Of a DNA stretch of 64,000 bases, positions 55,855-64,000 are shown one piece after another. The notes under the pieces are model-generated. The model worked only from the letters and a program-made list of their open reading frames with translations. It was not told where the DNA came from and made no database searches. Every line of letters starts with the position of its first letter. Within the stretch, counting starts at the first letter, position 1. The stretch comes from Spinellus fusiger (Eukaryota; Mucoromycota; Mucoromycetes; Mucorales; Phycomycetaceae): contig JALLLS010000116.1 in NCBI GenBank assembly GCA_025094145.1, forward strand, positions 24,991 through 88,990, read 5' to 3'. The position numbers and the translations under genes are program-made.

Positions 55855-57619
55855 GTCCATTCATCCCATCACATTTCCATTAAATACACTTCACTTGATG
55901 TTATATTGGCCTGCCCTCTTTGTGATAAGAGTGGATTCAGCAATAAAACAAAATTTAGAGGACATCTGAAAATTAAGCATTTTATTGATTATTCCCTGTT
56001 GAAATCTGGTAGACCCACTGGCAGTTCTACTGGTCAAAAATCAGCATTAACAGGTACCAACTATTCATGTCCTGTATGCACATCAATATTCCAAACCATT
56101 GAGCTGGTTGGTGTGCATTTAAAATCTCATCAATCAACAATCACCAATACAAAAGATTCACAGGATAGGTTAGGACAAACACAATAACAAAAATAAAAAG
56201 TTTACTCTATTGACATCTTATAAATGATCTTATAGTAAAGAATTAGAAGAAGACACTGACAGTGACAGTGAAGAATTAGACAGTGAAAATCAAGTAATCA
56301 CCATCCCATCATCAGTGACAATTCCAGCTTCACACCTAGATATTGATACAGAGAAAACAGTCATACATTGCCCATATGAAAATGCCATACTGTATGCCTG
56401 TCAACAAACAAATGACACTAGTAAAGATAAAATTAAGACAATACATTTATTGGAAACTATGAACCTCAGACCATTTTCAATCTTTAATAATGGAGTGGAG
56501 CAAACCACCCTGGCACACCCCACTGTAATAAAAAGACATATCTCTGGAAACTCTCATATTGAACATATTCCCCTGAAGCAAACCTTTGATGCTATGGATT
56601 CTGAGGAAAGACTTTGTACCAACTGTTCTTTTGAAAACCCTCATGTCATACACAATATGCTGGCAATGTCTCCTTATGTCAAATTATTACAAAAGCAAAA
56701 ATATGTCAAACTATCAGCTGAATACTGTGATTTACTCAACTATGACTGGACTTTTTACCCCCAAATGAAATATTTTGCTGCTCAGTTACTGGCTGGATCC
56801 ATTATCAACAATGCAACCAACAATAAAACTATTATGGTCAACACCATTGAAGTTTACAGCAGGAAGAAAATTGTTGATATACATTGAGAACCATTTGGAA
56901 AAAAAAAGCACAATGCCATCCCAACTTTATTACCACCTCCATGCAAGACTAGATACTCTGACGTATGGCCTACAACCCTAAATAGCCAATATGGACTGAC
57001 ACTGGTTATTGGCACTCAGACATTCAATGCTCTTATCACTTCTTCTATTTGATTGGACCAAACAACAAGACCAAGCATGGGTGGCGTAACAACAAACTTT
57101 AAACTACTTGGAGTTGATTCTTTGTCAGCAAGCATTTACTTGGATAAAAAATTAATTGAGAAAGCAAAAAGTCTAGCTGAGAACATCAATGCAACATCAG
57201 TCAGCAACACTAACATTATAAATCAACTTCAACAGATAAGCACAAAGTTTGATAAACCATCATCATATTATTTATGCCAAGCCTCTGGACCCATCACCAA
57301 GTCCTACAAATACTATTCCTATTCAATCTACACTCTTTATAATTTTAATCATGGAAGAAATCCTGGGTTAAAGATATTTGCTAACACTGGGATATCTGTC
57401 CTCAAAAATAAAGATCAAGCTGTATTAAAAAAGGCTCTGGTGGATGAATGTATATCAGGTGCTGTTGGGAAAGCAAAAAGCCTTTTGATTGACATGAATG
57501 CTCTCTTTGTGGATGGAGTACATAAGATTCCAATTATAGGAAATCAGAAACTGAATGACAGACTTGAAAACCTGGCCACTTGGTTACATTCTTATATTAT
57601 TACTGCCAACAATTTATAA
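55855..57619 (+). pseudogene. uncharacterised C2H2-finger protein, two TGA stops
   Basis: The exon from 55855 encodes ACPLCDKSGFSNKTKFRGHLKIKH and YSCPVCTSIFQ...VGVHLKSH, two C2H2-like fingers, and ends at 56168 with a donor. The next exon from 56236 continues SKELEEDTDSDSEE and stays in one frame to the stop at 57617, broken only by TGA at 56885 and 57050. The C-terminal part includes SSYYLCQASGPITKSYKYYSY and ALVDECISGAVGKAKSLL. I do not recognise the family. The 5' end is missing, at the edge of the Plavaka copy (55777). It may be a host gene cut by the transposon or a gene of another element. Confidence 0.6.
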
Positions 57620-59109
57620 TGATAAAAATCTAATCTTTTAATTTATTTGTATTATTATATTTTAATATCTATTAGAAATAATCTACATTTTGAATAAGGT
57701 CCTATATTTTAAATATCTTAATTGTTTTAAAATTAATATCTTTTTTTAGGTATTAATAGTTTCTAGAAACATCAACTATAAATTATTGATTCTATTTTCT
57801 TCTGAAATAAATCTTTATCTAAATCAATATTCCAATTTTAAAAAATCTAAAATCTAAATCTTTTAAAACGTTTCTTGGTAGTCTAGAAAATATTTGTCTA
57901 AAAAGATTATTATCTGTTATTAATAAATAGAAGCCATTTAATTAATTAATAATAGAATGAATACAGAATAATTGTAAAAGATTAAATATTATATATAGAA
58001 AAGTAATTAATTTATAAAATAATTAATATAGTTATAGACATCTTTTTAAAGATCCTTATTTTATACTAGAGTTTTCCTATAATATAAAATAATTAATTGA
58101 CATTGATAATAAAATTCTTATTCTATTGTAATAACATTTTATATAGAAATATATTAAAACAAAGAAAATATAGTATAAGTAAAAAATATATAGTATAAGT
58201 AAAAAATATATAGTATAAGTAAAATTCTGATCTTTTAGTAAAAACAATAAAGTCAATATCAAAATAATGATCTGGAATATTAAAGGTCATATTTATCCTA
58301 CAATTAACAATAAAAATAATTTGTTTTGTAATATTAAGATCACATATCTTTAATATACTGGAAAGTATATGTTTTTTTAAATAATTTAAGGTTATTGTTA
58401 GAAGTAAATAAAAGTATATATAATAAAATAAAAGTGATAAATATTTGTATGTTTGGGCAAAGGGTTTATTCTTGAGACATACAGGATCTTAGGGAAAGGC
58501 TGGCTGCTCTTTTAAATGTAGGGGTTGGAGGGGCTTGTAAATGATATGGTAGGGAACTTGATTCTTTACAGCTGCAAGAACTATGGGTTGGTGGTTCTGG
58601 AAAAGGTGGTCTGAGAGCAAATCTAGAGAAGCACAAGAAGACTGAGAAAGGCAACCTTCCTAATGAAGAACCAACAAAAGGGACAAACAAAGAGGACAAA
58701 CATGAATAAAACAAAAACCAACAACTATACTTGACCTTGGGCCTAAACTACCTGTATTCAGAATCCAAGTATATAATGAACTTCTTGTTTTTTTATTGAA
58801 ATATGGCATTTGCTATTTTATATAGTTTTTATCTGAAACCTTTCTTTACTTCTAGTCTTTTTAGCAACTTCACTAGACCTCTCACTTTGTTACAGTCATT
58901 TATGCAAATAAGTGTTGTCTTTTCACCTATTCTACATATTCATAATTTAAAATAACATAAATAGGCTAGTCATTTTTGTTTTATAAAATCATAATAAATA
59001 TAAAAAAAAAGCTAGATATATAAGAGAAATAAATAAAATGTTTAACATTAAGATAAATGGATTAAATAAAGAAAAAGATAAAAGTTATAATCTGAAGAAT
59101 ATTATTGTA
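57620..59109. other. very AT-rich, no gene seen
   Basis: Contains a 20-bp unit repeated three times (AAAAAATATATAGTATAAGT, 58160-58222). A slightly more GC-rich patch at 58460-58740 has no recognisable frame. Confidence 0.6.
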
Positions 59110-59345
59110 ATCATGAAAACAACAGTAGCAGTCACAGACCAATTATTAAGTTGTCTCCTTTCTACAATGTAATTCATAATTAAGACACTGCATATTATAG
59201 TCTACTGAACAGGCCATTATTTGACAAGCATCCTAAAACAGTAATAGATCATATTCAGTACACAGCCACTTGTTTATTTATACTAAATAGACATGTCAAA
59301 ATTGTTTTAATAAAAGTATTTTGTTTTGAGTCTGATTAATTTTCT
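59110..59345. repeat. dispersed repeat D, inverted copy
   Basis: Reverse complement of 49060-49290 with few differences, ending at TTTGAGTCTGATTAATTTTC. No target duplication identified. Confidence 0.75.
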
Positions 59346-59955
59346 TTCAAATTTAATAAATATTAATATAATTAAAATGATTTCTTAATAATATCTACTA
59401 ATGATATTAATAATTTTTACAAATATAAAAAAATATAATTAAATAAAGTTTGTTGGTTATAATTAATGTTTATTAATATTAATAATTATTAATAATTAAA
59501 AGATTATCAAAAACTATATTTTTCAAGAGGGATTATCTTATTTAGAAAGTTTATCAGTCAATTTTATAATTGAGCTGGATATTAACAAAGTCAAAAATAT
59601 ATAAAAACCTGTCATTTATTGACAGTCTAATTCTATAGTTTGATTTAAAGATAGCTGCTCAAGATTCTATAAATTAATTGAGTTATTATTACTATTGATT
59701 TATTGATAAAACTGATAGATGTTATGGGTTAATGATTGGAATTAACTGCTACCAATTGGTATGGCTATCTTATGATAGATAAATATATTTCATAATTAAA
59801 AATAAATTTATTAAAGATTTTATTGTTATAAAATTTTGATCTATATAATATATAATTAAAAATTATTATAAAATTTTGATCAATATAATATATAATTAAA
59901 AATTGTTAGAAATTAAAAGAATATTTATAAGTAAAATATTTTTTATTATAGTATG
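59346..59955. other. very AT-rich, no gene seen
   Basis: Includes a 45-bp tandem duplication (ATTATAAAATTTTGATC..AATATATAATTAAAA) at 59825-59905. Nothing else supported. Confidence 0.6.
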
Positions 59956-60483
59956 TATGATTATTCAGACAAGTAGAAAATAACAAGACTGAACAAAGAT
60001 AATTTTTATTAAGTAAAGAGTGGTTCATTATTTATACTTTTTGTGGGTGTTTATCCTTCAGTGGTATTCTACCTTTTGGTAGTTAATGATTAGTTTATGG
60101 CATAGCTTATTGATAGATGCAACTGTATGGTTGGTGTAGATGATTTATCCTATGGTAGTTTATATAGGTGTAGCCTTATGGTTGGTTCATTGAATAAGCA
60201 CACCATTATAGAGCCATCTATTATGTCTTCACCTTTGATTGCCTTTGATAGGTCTTATTTAATTCACTAAGGATTTATAGATGAAGGCACCTTATTAAGT
60301 GTCCAATAATAATTTGAGCTTAGAAGGTTGATTTGTAGTTACAACCAATCAGTGAGATGATACAGAGATGTACTATGGTACTTGTGTGCACTCAAGCTTT
60401 CATAGAGTATTCTGAATGTCACAGCATACTACTCATGTTGACCAATTCATAAAGAATCTTTAGATTGAAGTTGGAACACAACA
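59956..60483 (-). repeat. LTR family B, complete length
   Basis: About 528 bp, the reverse complement of the solo LTR at 41842. Its TATA box and AATAAA read on the minus strand, opposite to the pol that follows, so it is not the 5' LTR of that element. It ends exactly where gag-like coding begins (60484). Confidence 0.85.
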
Positions 60484-63400
60484 AGGGACATATGAAGAGG
60501 AACTGCTGCCAAAGAATCAGTGACATTAGGCAATTTGAAGAAGAATATGAGAAGAAGCAGGGTTTTTGGCCCACACAACTGTAGACAGAGGGCAGTTGTG
60601 GACTATGGAGAATACCTCTGGAGATGAAATGGAAAGTGATAGTGAGAGCACTAGTGAATATTATGATGCTGATAATAAAGAGAAGTTTGAACAGTACTTG
60701 GATGATGAGGATAGGAGACTAGAGACTTTTCTCTTACAAGGCCAAACTTTTGTTAAAGAAATCTATACAACAGGGAAACAGACCTGCCTCTCTATGCTGC
60801 TGTGCACAATGGCCAACAAATCTGGTAATGATTGACAATGGTGCCAGTGCAAACTATGTATCACTGCAGGTAGCACACACAGCCCAGAAACTGACAAACA
60901 TCAAAGGATGCTTGGTGGAAACTGCTGGAGGCCACACAATTGTAATTGACCAGAAGGCACATCTGAATATCTCTCTTAATGGCCATGAAGACACCATCAA
61001 AGCATTTGTACTGCAGACAAAATTTGACTTAATCTTGGGAAGAACCTGGTTACTGCAGACATGACCTGTCCCAGATTGGCAAAATGATGCATGGACACTC
61101 CACAAGAGTAACCAAACTGTCAAGCTCTGGCCACACAAAATCTCAAAATGGAACAACACACCTGAATTACATGATATCAGCCAAGCAGGTGGAGAAGCTG
61201 GCAAAAAGAGAGAATGCACAGTACTACCTGTTGCACCTCCAAGATACAACAGGCAAAGAAGAGGGGGAAGACAATTGCCAGGCACTTGTCAAGGAATTTG
61301 GTGATGTGTTCCAAGATGGCCTACCAGGAATAACACCTAAAAGACAGATCAAACCATGTAATCAACATGGGAGATGCAGAACCAATAAGTTGACCACCAT
61401 TCAAAATGAGCCCATTAGAACTGGAAGAGCTGCAAAAACAGTTGGATGAACTACTGAAACTAGGCCTGATACAACCAAGTGCATCACCATGGGGAGCACA
61501 TATTTTATTTGTAAAAAAGAAGGATGGCACTATGCATATGTGTGTGGACTACCAAGCCCTGAACAAGGTCACAGTCAGAAACAATCACCCACTCCCAAGA
61601 ATTGATGAATGCCTTGAACAACTCAAAAGAGCAAAACACTTCACTAGTTTGGATCTGAGAAGTGGTTATCACTAAGTACAAATTTTGACCAGAAGATGTA
61701 CCAAAGACAGCCTTCAACACACAATACAGACAGTATGAATTCCTTGTTTTACCTTTTGGTTTAACCAATGCACCTCCCACTTTCCAACAACTGATGAACA
61801 ACGTCTTGGGCAATGCACTGGATAAATTTGCACTAGTATACCTGGATGATATACACATCTTCAGTAAAACACAACAAGAACATATGGAACATGTACAACA
61901 AGTACTCAAAAAACTGAGGGAGGCCAAACTAATTGCAAATCTGAAAAAATGCAAATTTAACAAAGACCAATTAACTTTTCTGGGGTTTCTAAGTGCTGAA
62001 AGATGGAATACTACCATCCACAGATAAAATCAAGGTGTTGAAAGAATGAGAGCCACCAACAAACGTGCAGGAGGTATGACAGTTCATTGGCCTGGCACAA
62101 TACTACCAAAGACTCATACCAGGGTTTGCAGGTATTGCAGCACCTATCATGGACCTTACATGAGGAGTTGGACCAAAACGTAGACCCATTGTATGGACAG
62201 AAGAGTGCCAGAAGAGTTTTGAAATGCTCAAAGAAAAACTGATGACTGCTCCTGTGTTATTGGCACCCAACATGGAAAAATCCTTCAAGATAGAAACAGA
62301 CTCATCAGACTATGGTGTAGGTGCAGTGCTGTTATAAGAAGACAATGATGGCCACTGGAACCCTTGGCATTTGAATCAAAGAAACTATCACAAGCAGAAC
62401 AATCCTACCCAGCACAAGAACAAGAGCTGCTTAGGCATCATGCATGCTCTACAGACATGGCAGTGCATGATAGAAGGAAGACCTATGTGGTTTACACAGA
62501 CCATCTCCCACTACAGTATTTCAGAAGTCAGACCAAACCTACACCACAACTAATTCAATGGATATCTGAGTTAGAGCTGTACAACCCTACCATCATGTAC
62601 AAGCCTGGGAAAGAAAATGATGTACCCAATGTGCTATCAAGACTGGAGAACCCAAAGGAGCCAGAAACAAAGACCATGGAGCCTGATTACTTATACATGT
62701 TGGCTCTGACTCACCCCTTGGACTGGCCAAGTTGTTACCTAAGCTCAGAAGAAGAATGGCCTGAGGAAAACAAAGCAAAACTACAGTTGGAGCACAAGAA
62801 CTTTGTTGTGACAGAGGATACAGTGTACCAAAAGGTAGTTATCAATGACCAAGAAACAGAAATTCAATATACCCCATACATACACTGTGCCAACTTAGTC
62901 AACAACCTTCATAATGCTTTTGGACATGCTGGGGAACTCACAGTATATGACTTGTTGAGTAAACGTTGGTGGTGGCCTAGTATGAAAAACAGATACAAGA
63001 ATGGTTGTTGAAATGCCCACAGTGCCAATTGGCTGCCAATGCTGACAAGAACATCCACCGCACACCAATGTCTCAATGGGATGTTCCTGCCCCTTTTCCC
63101 AATGGCATTTGGATTTCATAGAAGAACTCCCAACCACTGTGGTGGGCAACAAATGGATCTTAGTAGCAGTAGACTATGCAACAAATTGGCCAATTGCAAG
63201 AGCTGTTCCTGCTGCCACTGGTGAAGCTATTGCAGTGTTTTATACAAAGAAATAGTCATGCATTTTGGATGTCCTACCAAGATTGTAACAGACCAAGGTG
63301 CAAACTTCACTTCTCAAATTCTGGCATACTACACAAAGAAAATCAAGACTCATCACAAGCTCACATCCACATTCCATCCAAGAACAAATGGAAAACGTGA

Positions 63401-64000
63401 AAGACTTAATGGTGTCCTTAAGAAAATGCTTCAGAAGTATGTGAATGGTGCCATACATTGATGGATAAATATTTGAACTGCCCTGTGGGCATGCCACATA
63501 TGCAAGCACAGGACCACAAGATACAGCCTTTCTTCCTAACCTATGGCCAAGAACCTTGTCTACCAGGGATGTCCTAAGACCATTTATTGACACCCCAACA
63601 TCCATAAGAGCCAAACCCACTGGCTTGTCTGCCTCACACCAAAGACTACTCAAGGCACAACAAGAAGCAAATGAAAGAACTATGGCTAACAGTAACTGGG
63701 ATAAAGAACATTGGGATGCCATTGCAAAGCCCCATACTTTCAATATTGGAGACCATGTCCTAATATGCCACAAACAATGCTTGGGTTTGGAGTATAACTG
63801 GAGAGGCCCTTATACTGTTGTGGAAAAAACAAAAGCACAAACATATACAAGCTGACCACATTCAAGGCAAGCCATACAACTCCTGAGTGCATGCTGACAG
63901 ACTCAAGGCCATGAAGTCTTCAGAAGTCACTGGAACTTGGTATAATCCCTCAAAGCAAGACACTATGCTCAACTGGATTCCCATACTTGTACCAATGCTC
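60484..64000 (+). mobile_element. Ty3/Gypsy-type retrotransposon, decayed, runs off the window
   Basis: Begins inside a gag zinc knuckle (GHMKRNC). Then come protease (IDNGASANYVS, DLILGRTWL), RT ([39 protein letters not shown] and a canonical YLDD at about 61840), RNase H (ETDSSDYGVGAVL), integrase (GHAGELTVYDLL, C..C, TDQGANFTS, HPRTNGKRERLN) and a final GPYTVVEK region. Many stops and frameshifts (for example 60584, 61055, 61673, 62025, 62335, 63009 and 63237). This RT is standard, unlike families A and C. No 3' LTR in the window. Confidence 0.9.

Noticed and set aside
56885..57052. Recoding of TGA (alternative code or selenocysteine) in the C2H2 gene
   Set aside because: TGA acts as a normal stop in ASH1-like and CCDC12-like genes here, and the gene is truncated. 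Simple decay is more likely.
59956..60483. LTR B as the 5' LTR of the Ty3/Gypsy element at 60484
   Set aside because: Its TATA and polyadenylation signals run on the opposite strand, and the adjoining sequence starts inside a gag zinc knuckle, not at a leader.
1..64000. tRNA or rRNA genes
   Set aside because: No cloverleaf with conserved T-loop sequence or rRNA-like stretch was noticed by eye. A tRNAscan-SE run would settle this.

Overview
The window looks like a piece of a filamentous fungal chromosome, most likely an early-diverging (Mucoromycota-type) fungus. The protein genes are conserved eukaryotic ones cut by many very short introns (37-80 nt, GT-AG with one GC-AG donor). Intergenic DNA is AT-rich, and the mobile elements are of fungal types: LTR retrotransposons, Tc1/mariner, a Plavaka/CACTA-like DNA transposon and a LINE fragment. 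The organism call is inference. I see no bacterial operons, rRNA, tRNA or CRISPR.

The left part (2.6-31.3 kb) is gene-rich. On the minus strand are a RIX1/PELP1-type ribosome-biogenesis factor, an UNC13/MUN-domain protein with a C2 domain, a divergent septin and the cleavage stimulation factor CSTF2/RNA15. The AP-3 sigma subunit lies on the plus strand, head to head with UNC13. After a transposon-bearing gap (15.2-24.8 kb) come an ASH1-type SET methyltransferase with two GATA zinc fingers, the Paf1-complex subunit LEO1 and the splicing factor CCDC12/Cwf18, all on the plus strand. The exon structures of these eight genes were resolved by hand, and each sums to an open frame. The gap holds two Tc1 relics, a 275-bp TIR element and a 1.04-kb TIR element carrying a relic that resembles the C-terminus of a TnpB/Fanzor-like nuclease.

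The right part (31.9-64 kb) is almost entirely nested mobile DNA. Two inverted copies of a ~4.2-kb Plavaka/CACTA-like transposon (36934-47033 and 51586-55777, TA duplications, CACACCC ends) dominate. The left copy contains a complete 5.9-kb LTR retrotransposon (family A, 170-bp LTRs), which itself contains a solo LTR of family B. The right copy preserves the empty site. The two halves of a second LTR retrotransposon (family C) abut the opposite Plavaka copies and rejoin in frame, which points to an inversion by recombination between the copies. A C2H2-finger pseudogene (55.9-57.6 kb) and a decayed, more standard Ty3/Gypsy pol (60.5 kb to the window end) complete the window.

The most interesting signals are these. 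LTR families A and C both lack a tRNA-type primer site, and each carries an 8-nt sequence 3 nt after the 5' LTR that is complementary to the predicted transcript start, with covarying bases (Tf1-like self-priming). Both families have an altered reverse-transcriptase motif (YIDN or YIDS instead of YxDD). The Plavaka-mediated inversion and the Fanzor-like relic are the other two.
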